From Rhizophagus irregularis (taxonomy: Eukaryota > Glomeromycota > Glomeromycetes > Glomerales > Glomeraceae): a stretch of 64,000 nt of DNA. The DNA lies in assembly GCF_026210795.1 (NCBI RefSeq), contig NC_089430.1, forward strand, positions 1,674,001 to 1,738,000, written 5' to 3'. The first letter of the stretch is position 1. Each line of letters begins with the position of its first letter. The notes under the pieces are model-generated. The model did not search any database, was not told the DNA's origin, and saw nothing but the letters and a program-made list of their open reading frames with translations. Positions 53,542 to 64,000 of the stretch are shown here, in pieces. Position numbers and translations under genes: made by a program.

Positions 53542-53682
53542 TTCTGTAAAAGATTTATCCGTAATTTCTATATTACGGAAAAATAACTAAAAATCTATAC
53601 ATTTTGAGGCTATAAATTCCGTGAATATAATACATTTACGGGAATAACAGAATAAAAAACACGGAATAAATTTATTATAGGG
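53542..53682. mobile_element. MITE of the CCCTATAA family
   Basis: Left end CTGTAAAAGATTTATCCGTA and right end (complement) CCCTATAATAAATTTATTCC, with internal ATTCCGTGAATATAATACAT. Same layout as the element at 9718-9915. Ends are approximate. Confidence 0.6.
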
Positions 53683-54829
53683 AATCCTATATTATTATTA
53701 AGATAAACACAAGGTTAATGATAATTAAAAACTCGATAAAATATATATTATGGCGGAACCAACTATGGGAACTCTTCCCGCCGATCATTCGGACCAAAAA
53801 TTTCAGGACGAAAAAAGGTGGAAGAGTTCAAAAGTGCTTATGGAAATTAATTGTTTTACGCATTTCAACATCACCAACTGTTTATTCAGTCCTTTCTGAA
53901 CATTTTGATATGAAGTTTAGAAGAAGTTTGCTAGAAGGTTACAGATTTTTTCGACCAAAAAATTTATTTCTCGTTGTCAACTTAATGGTAGTGACCCAAA
54001 AATGCCAAGGAAGGGCTAGGTGTTGCTCCACATAAAAGTTTATCAGTGGGCAATAATAGAGGCTTGGAAAAATAAAAAGTTGGCCTTTGGAAGCTTCTTG
54101 GATAGCTTGGAAATAGTGGTTTCTTGGGAATTTTTCGTCACAGAATTTTTTGTCAGCGCAGCAAAAATTTAGCACGCGGATGAAATCTAAAAGTAGAAAC
54201 GGAAGATTCAGTGAGGAACCAATTGGATGGTCAGGAAATGAGGTGATTTACTGCGGGACAAATTGCGGCAACAAATTATCTGAGGGGATCGCCATATCCG
54301 CAGTAATCACATGAGAGAAGAGATGAGGATTCTAGTTTTGACTTGGGCGGTAGCAATGTAAATAAATGTAGGTTGTTAGGAAGATTTTTTAGTTTGGTTT
54401 AGAATTAGGGTAGTTTTTGTTGTTTCATTTTACTTTTGAGAAGTGTGAAATGCGTAAGGAAGGATTTTTGTGATTAATAAAGTATCTATATGTGGGAGTT
54501 CGAGGGAGTTTAGCATTGGCGCAAACGCTTGGTTAAAAAAAAAATTTGTTAAAACCAGGAGTATAAATAGCTAGTGTTAAATTTCGTGTTTTCTTTTTTA
54601 TTGTTGGGTTTAGTTTTAGTTTTTCTTCTTGTATGTTTTTTTTTTGATTTGTTTTTGATTGTAGTAGATAGATACTTTATTAGCAGATGCATGTCGTCTA
54701 GAACATGATGCGCTGTTTCAGCGATCATCATGTTATTAATAAAGTTTTTTTTTAAAAAAAAAAAAATATATATATATATTATTGTAAGTGATCATCTAAA
54801 CTCGATATTGTATGAAATTTTAATCGACC
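53683..54829. other. G+C-richer segment ending in a poly(A)-like tail
   Basis: 53720-54760 is richer in G+C than the flanks. An ORF at 53750-53899 reads MAEPTMGTLPADHSDQKFQD and goes on 29 residues with no motif; another of 105 aa overlaps it. The segment ends with ATTAATAAAGTTTTTTTTT then about 13 A (54734-54765), i.e. a polyadenylation signal followed by an A-run, as at the 3' end of a retroposed copy. An old retroposon is likely; the class is unknown. Confidence 0.4.
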
Positions 54830-55650
54830 GATTTATATTCATTTTTTTTAAAAAATTTTATCTTTTCTTTCGAACCGAATTGAATTCTTTCAGTTCCCTT
54901 TTTTTTAATTTTCTTTTTTTTTCCTTGAATCGATTTTTACTTTCAGTTCTTTCTTTTTTTTAAGTTTCCTCTTTTCTCTTTCGTTCCTTTTTCCTTTTTC
55001 TTTTCCTTTTTTTAAAAAAAAAATTTTCATTTTTTTTTCTCTTTCGGTTTGGTTTTTTTTCCAACCCGAGAATTTCATTGGTTTTTTTTCCCAAACTGAA
55101 AAATTTTAAATTTTTTTTATTGGTCTTTTAAGACCGATTTTTTTTTATATTATTATTTTTTCGGTCTTTTTTTTTAGACCGTATTATTAATTTATTTTAA
55201 ATTTTTTTTTCAGTCTTTTTTGGACCAGATTTATTGTTCTTTTTTTTCAGAATTTTTTTCGGTACTTATTTTTTTTACGGATTCCTTTTTCTTTTCCCCC
55301 AAATTTTATTTTTCGCTTTTTTTTCAATTTTCTTCATTGTTATTTTTTTTTCCCAAACCACCATTTAGATTTGGATCGGTGATCGGATTGACGTGGCACT
55401 ACGGTAATTGCCTTTTTCCCGATTCTTCTTATTATTATTAGTAATAATATTTTCCCTAATTAATTTTTAGGCTCAATATAAATAGACTGACATGTAATTT
55501 ACTTATTTATATTTTGTAACAATAGATCGGTTTAATAAATTCTATGGGAAATTGTTTTTGTCATGACAATAGATTGTTATAATTGGAGAATTTTTTTTTC
55601 ATAGCAATAGATTGTTATAATTGATTTTTGGGAGATTGTGAGATATTTTT
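54830..55650 (+). repeat. T-rich dispersed element, plus orientation
   Basis: It has T-rich blocks with GGTCTTTTAAGACCGATTTT, and the core CACCATTTAGATTTGGATCG. CGGTAATTGCCTTTTTCCCG, TTATTATTATTAGTAATAAT, TTTTTAGGCTCAATATAAAT and repeated ATAGATTGTTATAATTG follow. Same order as the minus-strand copy 32575-33480. Confidence 0.75.
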
Positions 55651-56088
55651 TTGGGAGGATTGCTAACCGATCACCGCCTGGGTTTTTTTCCAAATATGTC
55701 ACATGATGTACAAATTTATTAGTCGGCTGATGGTTGATTTTTTAACTTAGCTATTTTGATCGGTTAAACTTAAAATTTTATTGCGAAGATATTTTTTTAA
55801 AAAATTTTTTTGCATATTTTATTCAAAATAATCTTATTTAATGAAATTTTATTTGCAAATATTAAAATTTAAGCCACACATCTACGATTTTAAAGAAAAA
55901 AATCACCGTATTTAAACAATAACAATAAATAAAAAGATAAATAAATTACAATGACCAAGGAGAAAGATGCTAATAAAAACATGAAATAACAATGGAGTAA
56001 TGGAAAGTAATAGAAGATGAAAGAGAAAAAAAGAGTAATGATAAGTGATAGGAAACAAAAAGGAGAAATAGGAGTACAGGACATGATG
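55651..56088. other. Intergenic, nothing recognised
   Basis: A+T-rich; grades into the purine minisatellite after 55960. Confidence 0.45.
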
Positions 56089-56500
56089 AGAGATGAAAAG
56101 TAGTGATGGCCTGATGGGAAGCGAAAAGAAGTGATGGGAGACGAAAAGGAGTGATGGGAGACGAAAATAAGTGATGGGAGATGAAGAGAAGTGATGGGAG
56201 ACGATGAGAGACGAAGAGAAGTGATGGGAGGCGAAGAGGAGTGATGGGAGACGAAAAGAAGTGATGGGAGACGAAGAGAAGTGATGGAAGACGAAGAGGA
56301 GTGATGGGAGACGAAAAGAAGTGATGGGAGACGAAAAGGAGCGATGGGAGACGTAAAGGAGCGATGGGAGACGTAAAGAAGTGATGAGAATATGAAGAGG
56401 AGTGATGGGAGACGAAAAGAAGTGATGGGAGACGAAAAAGAGCGATGGGAGACGTAAAAAAGTGATGAGAAGATGAAGAGGAGTGATGGGAGACGTGTGT
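56089..56500. repeat. Purine minisatellite, ~20-bp unit
   Basis: About 19 units of GTGATGGGAGACGAAAAGAA with A/G variation (AAGAGG, GTAAAG). A higher-order pattern of two or three variants alternates. The complement resembles the polypyrimidine tract at 13540-13760. Confidence 0.9.
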
Positions 56501-56884
56501 TATTATTACTCTCTTTATTACTCTCTTACTTGATGGGCAAGTATCATTCCCGCCGCAACGCGACGGTTACACCTCGTTATTACTAAAAAAAATGAATTTA
56601 TGATAATTCAAATTAGGATATTCACGCGTATGTAATATGATTTTATTTGAACATTATGTAATATTTTACGCGATTTTTAAAAAAAAATGTTTTGCCAATA
56701 CTGGTTCTGAATATGAAAACTATGCACTATCAGTTTACACGAACTTTCCATAAATGTTACAATTAAATTATCGCGTTATACAGTCTGTAATCATATAATT
56801 TAAGTACAAACTTTTCTATAAAAATAATTAATATATCCAAATTAAATCTCAGTTTACGCGAACTTTCCATAAAGATTTGTCACC
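56501..56884. other. Intergenic, nothing recognised
   Basis: A G+C-richer scrap at 56525-56580 (CATTCCCGCCGCAACGCGAC) stands out, without a frame. CAGTTTACACGAACTTTCCA (56731) recurs with one difference at 56851. Confidence 0.4.
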
Positions 56885-57150
56885 CAATCCAAATGATCGA
56901 CATAGTTTATAAGCTGGAATTTCGGGCACAAAACATCAGATAAGAAGCTGTCCATGGTCAGATCAGACCATGGGATTTGATTGGTTAATACTTGATTAAT
57001 ATTAAGCTATCAAATAAGGCAATTCTATAATTTCTGACTGCAGATTTGCCTATAAACCAGCATGTAAGGATTGCAATAATATGTATTTTGTACTACCTAA
57101 TAACCAAAAAAAGTCAAAAAAAATTTTAAGGTTACACATTAATTATAGCC

Positions 57151-57850
57151 AAAATTAAGGTAATTCAAGGTAATTTAGGCCAAATCATTTTGGACAAAAT
57201 TGTCCACTTATTTTCAAATTAGCCAATCAAATTCTGCAAATCATTTTGGACAAAATTGTCCACTTACTTTTAAATTAGCCAATCAAATTCTGTAAAATTA
57301 CACCATAAATTCAGCCAAAATTAAGGTAATTCAAGGTAATTTAGGCCAAATCATTTTGGACAAAATTGTCCACTTATTTTCAAATTAGCCAATCAAATTC
57401 TGCAAAACATTTTGGACAAAATTGTCCATTTACTTTTAAATTAGCCAATCAAATTCTGCAAAATTATACCATAAATTCAGCCAAAATTAAGGTAATTCAA
57501 GGTAATTCGGGGCAAATCATTTTGGACAAAATTGTCCACTTATTTTCAAATTAGCCAATCAAATTCTGCAAAACATTTTGGACAAAATTGTCCACTTACT
57601 TTTAAATTAGCCAATCAAATTCTGCAAAATTACACCATAAATTCAGCCAAAATTAAGGTAATTCAAGGTAATTCAGGCCAAATAATTTTGGACAAAATTG
57701 TCCACTTATTTTCAAATTAACCAATCAAATTCTGTAATCAAATTATCAGTTACGTAATAAATTCAGCCAAAATTGAAGTAATTCTGGCCAAATCACTTTG
57801 GACAAAATTGTCCACTTGCTTTTAAATTAGCCAATCAAATTAATTAACCA
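57151..57850. repeat. Tandem array, 166-bp period
   Basis: Units start at 57151, 57317, 57483 and 57649 with AAAATTAAGGTAATTCAAGG, then a shorter fifth at 57769. Each unit holds two sub-copies of a ~65-bp block with TTTTGGACAAAATTGTCCA and TTAGCCAATCAAATTCTG. ORFs of 62 aa in it just follow the period. Confidence 0.95.
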
Positions 57851-58078
57851 ATTTAAATAGTCCAGTTAGAATTAAATAATGATGTAAAAATATCTATTTT
57901 TGGATAATTTTCTAAAATTTTCTGGAAGTAAAATTTTAAAATTTCCTTTTTTAAAAATTTGTATAACATTATATAACTTTAACACAAATAGGATTAAATA
58001 GGATCCTGGGCATCTCTTATAGAACTCACAATTGACTTTTTGCCAAAAAAGACTCAATTTGCTCTTTTTTTATTTTCC

Positions 58079-58217
58079 GTTTTTTGCGATTATCTCAGCA
58101 TTCAGTGATCCGATTCATGCGGATTATTTTTTATTTTGTAGAGCTCGATGAGAGCTACAAAACAAAAAAAAGTTCACACAAATTGGACCACTGAATGCCA
58201 AGATAATTGCAAAAAAC
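58079..58217. repeat. 139-bp foldback with 65-bp arms
   Basis: GTTTTTTGCGATTATCTCAG at the left pairs with TGCCAAGATAATTGCAAAAA at the right, and pairing goes on to the centre GAGCTCGATGAGAGCT with scattered mismatches. It sits between the two tandem arrays. Confidence 0.9.
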
Positions 58218-58384
58218 TGATTTTTTTTTGTGAAATTTAGGTCAATCTGTGAAATAGTTACCCTCTGAGTTGTATATGTAATGTTCAGGATCCTGATTAA
58301 ATGGTATAAATGCTGGTCAGATTACCAAATTTTAACTACCAATATGTAATTTTGGCTAATATTTAATTAACCAATCAAATTTTA

Positions 58385-59105
58385 TGGGCTGATTTTGTCC
58401 ATGGACAGTTTTATAGCTAAGATTTTCTGCGCAAATCTTCAGCTTATAAACTTTATCATTTTAACTTAACCAATCAAATTTCATGGTCATTTTGTCCATG
58501 AACAGTTTTATAGCTAAGATTTTCTGCGCAAATCTTCAGCTTATAAACTTTATCATTTTAACTTAACCAATCAAATTTTATGGGCTGATTTTGTCCATGG
58601 ACAGTTTTATAGCTAAGATTTTCTGCGCAAATCTTCAGCTTATAAACTTTATCATTTTAACTTAACCAATCAAATTTCATGGTCATTTTGTCCATGGACA
58701 GTTTTATAGCTAAGATTTTCTGCGCAAATCTTCAGCTTATAAACTTTATCATTTTAACTTAACCAATCAAATTTAATGGTCATTTTGTCCATGTGGACAG
58801 TTTTATAGCTAAGATTTTCTGCGCAAATCTTCAGCTTATAAACTTTATCATTTTAACTTAACCAATCAAATTTCATGGTCATTTTTTGTCCATTGGACAG
58901 TTTTATAGCTAAGATTTCTACGCATCTTCAGCTTTATAAAGCTTTATCATTTAAGCAACAATCAAATTTCGTAGTCGTTTGTCAATGGACAGTTTTATAA
59001 CTAAGATTTTCTGCGCAAATCTTCAGCTTATAAACTTTATCATTTTAACTTAACCAATCAAATTTCATGGTCATTTTGTCCATGGGTAGTTTCTTAACTG
59101 ATTTT
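58385..59105. repeat. Tandem array, 97-100-bp period
   Basis: CAGTTTTATAGCTAAG recurs at 58406, 58503, 58602, 58699, 58798, 58898 and 58990, with a degenerate last copy near 59086. Each unit has the 12-bp palindrome TGTCCATGGACA (variously mutated), TCTGCGCAAATCTTCAGCTT and AACCAATCAAATTT. Confidence 0.95.
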
Positions 59106-60299
59106 TTATGCAAAACCTTTTAGCTTATAAACTATATTATTTGACTATCGGCCAAATTTATAAATATTGGCCAAATTTATAAATTAATTTTGATAATTCT
59201 GATGTTATAATATTATTTTTACATTTTAGTTTAATTTTACATATATATATATATATATACTATATAAGGAAATTATGCAACTTTATGCATTAAGGTTACA
59301 CAAAGTAAATTTAGGTTTAAAATAAAGCTATACACATCAGGAATAATACTATGGAATCAAAATTATAAAATCTATAAATAAAAAAAATACTGTTATATTT
59401 AGATTACCTGTATAAATAAATTTAAATTGTATAACATTACTCCTATTAGCATTTTATCACGTGACATTATGCGAATTCCTAAAAAATGGAAATTTTGCAT
59501 AAAAATAGGAATTTTAGTTTTGCAAGTATTCCAAAAAAAGGAAATTTTACTTCTTATAAAAATAGGAATTTTGGTTTTGCAAATATTCCAAAAAAGGAAA
59601 TTTTTGCACTGATTATATAATTCTGGCCAGAATTAAAAATATTGCCTTTTGTTATGAAGTAATAGGTCATAACTAGTAATTGATTTTAAAGATTTGTTTA
59701 TTTTAAATAATAATATTTTATTTAAATTGAAATAATATCAATAAAATAATATCAATTAAATTTTATTAATCTTCTTTGTATTTTTATAAATTATATAACA
59801 AATTTTATTAAAATTAGAATAATTTTAATTAAATTAATTTTATAGTTTAGCTTAATAAAGTAGTAAAATATTGTATAAATTTATTAATGATTTTTTTTTA
59901 AAATTTTATTATAGATGCAGTCTTATCATATTATAACTATCATAATAAATTTATTAATAATATTAAATTTTTTTTTAATAATTTAAAATTAAGTATTTTT
60001 TATATATATTAATTTTAGCTAAAATATAATTTAAACTAAAATCCTTATAATTTTTGCCAAAAATACTTATTTTTGAATAATATTTAATTTTAAAAAATGA
60101 TTTTTTTTTAATATTTAATTAATATATATATTAATATATATTTATTATATTATATATATTATATTATTATTATTAGAAGTTATTTTAACATTACACTTAA
60201 AAAAATTATAAAAAAATATAAATATAAAAAAATGTTGTTTGTATTATGTTTTACAATTTATACATATAAAAAAATATTTTTTATGAATTTTTTTAAACT
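59106..60299. other. A+T-rich DNA, short direct repeats
   Basis: GGAAATTTTGCATAAAAATAGGAATTTT-like blocks are repeated two to three times at 59485-59605. 60050-60250 resembles 62530-62700, the outer part of the palindrome arm. No gene. Confidence 0.5.
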
Positions 60300-62330
60300 G
60301 TAACTTTTTTCCAAACATACTATTAACTTCCAAAGTTTTATATTTTTTTATTTAATAACTTTAGAGTGTAATTTCACTAGTCACCACTTTAGTCAAATGA
60401 AATCCTTGTATATTAATTTTTATAAGTGTATGTATAATAGGACCCAAACAATATATATATATAGGTCAGATGAAAAATTCAAAATTTACTAAGGTCAATA
60501 AGCAAATATTTTTCATGTTTACTAAGCAAACTTTTATCTAACCCATAAATTTTTTACATTGCTAAGCAACTTATTTTATGACATATATATATATATAATT
60601 TTTTTTATAAAATATGTATATAAAAAAAACTAAAAAAAAACAAAAATTTTTGAAATAATGCATGGATAAAGCTATTATTATTTTTTATTTTTTTTTTGTA
60701 ATATTATAAATGTTTCTTATAAATATTTTCGTATATCTGTTCTGTAACTTCGGAGCGTAATTTAGGCACTTCGGTCAAAGGATACGTCCAAAACCTTCTT
60801 AAGTAAAGTTGTTCAGCATGTTCGAATCTACTTATATACAAATTTTTATCATTATTGAATAGATATTTGTGGATTTATTCATGTTTTTTGTAATGCTACC
60901 AATACGCGGAATTTTTATTTTTTTAAAAAAAAATTTCTAAGTAAAAACGAAATAACTTTTATTGATTATTACAAAAATTATAGTGTAAAATTAAAAAAAA
61001 AAACCAGAAAAACACTTTTTCCCTTTTCACCCACCTGTTCTTCTCATATATTTTTTTTAGTATTACACAGACGCGTATATGTTATATTTTAATGTTACGC
61101 AATCACGTATTTGTTATGTCAAAAACATGTTACACGATCACGTCTAGTAAAAATGTTTCCTGTATCACGTATACAATTAACTAGTACACAAATATGTTTA
61201 TAAATTTGTTTACATTATTTTATTAAATTTTTTTAATGTAAAAAAATGAAAAAAATGTAAAATATATATTGTATTAAAAAAATCTATTCTACTACACAAA
61301 TATGTATCTGACTATTATTTTAAAATTATGTTATCAAATAAGCAATAATAAATCTCTCATAGGAAAAATTTTTATATTTCAACTAAGAAAACTCAAAACT
61401 TACATTTATATATATTGTTTGAGGTTCTGGTATGATACATATAAAGAAACCCATATTTTTTCATAATAGTATTAACTTTCAATTTTTTTATTTATTTATT
61501 AACTTCAGCACATAATTTTACCACTTTAGTCAAATAAAATCAACTTTTTAAATTAATTGAAAATTGTTCAGCAAGATCAAAACCACTTGTATATTAATTT
61601 TTATGGGTATAGGTATAATACATATAGAGAAACCTACATTTTTTATAATGGTACTAACTTTCAAATTTTTGTTCTATTTATTAACTTCAGCACGTAATTT
61701 TACCACTTTAGTCAAATAAAATCAACTTTTTAAATTAATTAAAAATTGTTCAGCAAGATCAAAACCACTTGTATATTAATTTTTATGGGTATAGGTATAA
61801 TACATATAGAGAAACCTACATTTTTTATAATGGTACTAACTTTCAAATTTTTATTCTATTTATTAACTTCAGCACGTAATTTTACCACTTTAGTCAAATG
61901 AAATCAACTTTCTAAATTAATTGAAAATTGTTCAGCAAGGTCGAAACTACTTGTATATTAATTTTTATGGATATAGGTATAATATATATGGAGAAATCTA
62001 CATTTTCATAATAGTACTAACTTTCAAATTTTTTATTTATTTATTAACTTCAGCACGTAATTTCATCATTTTAGTCAAATGAAATCAATTTTCTAAATTA
62101 ATTAAAAATTGTTCAGCAAGGTTGAAACTACTTGTATATTAATTTTCATGGGTATAGGTATAATACATATGGGAAAATCTACATTTTTCATAATAGTACT
62201 AACTTCCAAATTTTTCTTTTTTTTATTTACTAACTTTGGAGCGTAATTTCACCACTTTAGTCAAATGAAATCAACTTTCTTTATTAATTAAAAGTTATTT
62301 AGCAGTATAAAATCTACTTAATACTTATAA
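60300..62330. repeat. Tandem array, ~180-bp period
   Basis: Five clear copies between about 61420 and 62330 start with GGGTATAGGTATAATACATA (about 61603, 61787, 61970, 62150, plus a diverged one near 61430). They contain TTAACTTCAGCACGTAATTT, CCACTTTAGTCAAAT and AAAATTGTTCAGCAAG. More diverged copies lie at about 60300-60460 and 60730-60870. No ORF. Satellite-like. Confidence 0.9.
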
Positions 62331-64000
62331 GACTTATTACATTTTTTATATTAATACTAACTTATGAATTATTGTATAATATATTATTATATTTAAACTA
62401 TATACTTTATATAAATATTTTTATTAATAAATTTATTAGTTTTTTCAAAACAAAACAATTTAAATTTTAATAAATTATGTAATATAAGTGAACTTTACCT
62501 TGGGTGAATTTTATCTCTGATAAATATTAAAATTACTCTTTTAAATAGTATTTAATTTTAAAAAATAATTTTTTTAATATTTAATTAATATATTATTATT
62601 ATTATTATTAGAAGTTATTTTAACATTACACTTTAAAAAATTTATGAAAAATATAAATATAAAAAAATGTATAAATGATTTTTAAAATTAATAATAGAAG
62701 TTATTTCAACATTATATATATATATTATATATATTATTAAAAAATTTATAAAAAAAAATAATTTCTAAAATTAATAAATCAATATATTTAACTAATTATT
62801 ATATTTTATTGTTTAATATAAATAATTAACAAGTATTTTTTTGTTTAATTTATAGTAAAAATTTGTTTAAATTATTTGAATTGTAAAAAAATTAAAATTT
62901 TTACTTTTTAATTAAAACAAATAAAATAAAAAAAAATAAATGCCAAAATCTAATTTTTTAAAATCATAAATAACTTAAATTTCAGAAATTATAATAATTG
63001 AATTACTAGTTATTAATAAATCATTTTCAAAAATCACAAAAATTTTGATTTTTATTTAAATTGATCATCAATTTTTGTAATTTTTGAAAGTATAAAAATT
63101 GCAAATCATCAATTTTTGTGATTTTTGAAAACTAATTTTTTAACAACTAGTAATTCAATTATTATGATTTTTGAAATATAAGTTATTTATGATTTTAAAA
63201 AATCAGATTTTGGCATTTATTTTTTTTTATTTTATTTGTTTTAATTAAAAAGTAAAAATTTTAATTTTTTTACAATTCAAATAATTTAAACAAATTTTTA
63301 CTATAAATTAAACAAAAAAATACTTGTTAATTATTTATATTAAACAATAAAATATAATAATTAGTTAAATATATTGATTTATTAATTTTAGAAATTATTT
63401 TTTTTTATAAATTTTTTAATAATATATATATATAATGTTGAAATAACTTCTATTATTAATTTTAAAAATCATTTATACATTTTTTTATATTTATATTTTT
63501 CATAAATTTTTTAAAGTGTAATGTTAAAATAACTTCTAATAATAATAATAATAATATATTAATTAAATATTAAAAAAATTATTTTTTAAAATTAAATATT
63601 ATTTAAAAGAGTAATTTTAATATTTATCAGAGATAAAATTCACCCAAGGTAAAGTTCACTTATATTACATAATTTATTAAAATTTAAATTGTTTTGTTTT
63701 GAAAAAACTAATAAATTTATTAATAAAAATATTTATATAAAGTATATAGTTTAAATATAATAATATATTATACAATAATTCATAAGTTAGTATTAATATA
63801 AAAAATGTAATAAGTCTTATAAGTATTAAGTAGATTTTATACTGCTAAATAACTTTTAATTAATAAAGAAAGTTGATTTCATTTGACTAAAGTGGTGAAA
63901 TTACGCTCCAAAGTTAGTAAATAAAAAAAGAAAAATTTGGAAGTTAGTACTATTATGAAAAATGTAGATTTTCCCATATGTATTATACCTATACCCATGA
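62146..64000. repeat. Giant palindrome, arms at least 0.9 kb
   Basis: The sequence from 62146 to about 63040 is repeated in reverse complement from about 63110 to the window end, centred near 63075. Matching landmarks are TTACCTTGGGTGAATTTTAT (62506) with ATAAAATTCACCCAAGGTAA (63634), and TGCCAAAATC (62941) with GATTTTGGCA (63206). Outer arms differ only in microsatellite length as far as I can see; the inner 100 bp differ by several substitutions. Confidence 0.9.

Larger units (their letters stand above)
56885..59105. repeat. Composite repeat with inverted ends and two tandem arrays
   Basis: Left end 56885-56998 (CCAAATGATCGACATAGTTT, then GTCCATGGTC and TTTGATTGGTTAA) is the reverse complement of the unit tandemly repeated at 58385-59105. 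The two therefore face each other like inverted termini. Between them lie the 166-bp array and a foldback. The end motif also occurs alone at 10977. Confidence 0.75.

Noticed and set aside
57366-57720. Two 62-aa ORFs with almost the same sequence
   Set aside because: They arise from the 166-bp tandem unit and have no independent support.
1-64000. CRISPR arrays, rRNA genes and intact tRNA genes
   Set aside because: No spaced identical short repeats, no rRNA core motifs, and the only tRNA-like sequence (29274-29342) is degenerate.

Overview
The window looks like repeat-rich nuclear DNA of an arbuscular-mycorrhizal fungus (Glomeromycotina, most like Rhizophagus). The reasons are an A+T content of very roughly 75 percent, short GT..AG introns of about 50-80 nt, and remnants of families that are heavily expanded in that lineage: kinases with an N-terminal Cys-pair leader, Sel1 repeats, Hsp70-like ATPases and PD-(D/E)XK nuclease-like proteins. 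There are also Ty3-type and MITE-like elements. The organism call is inference from these families; no marker gene is present.

Layout. 1-10.2 kb holds decayed genes: kinase pieces, a bromodomain pseudogene, a PD-(D/E)XK remnant and a kinase killed by two MITEs. One intact 705-aa orphan gene (4483-6600, minus) lies among them. 10.2-19.7 kb has one intact GNAT acetyltransferase (11337-11924), a polypyrimidine tract, another kinase pseudogene and about 4 kb without genes. 19.7-30.0 kb is one young, almost complete 10.3-kb Ty3-type LTR retrotransposon with near-identical LTRs. 30-47.7 kb has a multi-pass membrane protein, a small secreted protein with a decayed duplicate, and remnants of spliced genes (Sel1, Hsp70-like, unknown). 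47.7-56.5 kb carries a T-rich repeat family, a 1-kb TTAA-flanked element, and a 33-residue ORF ending in a CaaX box. 56.9-64 kb is tandem arrays and a palindrome of at least 1.85 kb that runs off the window.

The most unusual item is inside the retrotransposon. Its integrase ORF begins with a roughly 205-residue P-loop domain that resembles thymidylate kinase (GVDGTGKT, then D-K-S-P-Y-S). It lies between RNase H and integrase, the same place where some lentiviruses carry a dUTPase. A Ty3 element that encodes its own nucleotide kinase would be a new type of accessory module, plausibly serving dNTP supply during reverse transcription. The same element has a very long Gag whose N-terminal half contains internal repeats with CxxC..CxxC pairs. 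It also has a UGA-CUA gag/pol junction, a primer-binding site matching a glycine-tRNA-like 3' end, and a decayed copy of that tRNA just upstream of the 3' LTR.

Other leads are a shared, possibly mobile intron in two unrelated gene remnants (2586-2818 and 40855-41238), and a MITE whose removal with one 3-bp target copy restores a kinase frame exactly. Another is a candidate lipopeptide-pheromone-like CaaX peptide at 52743-52844.
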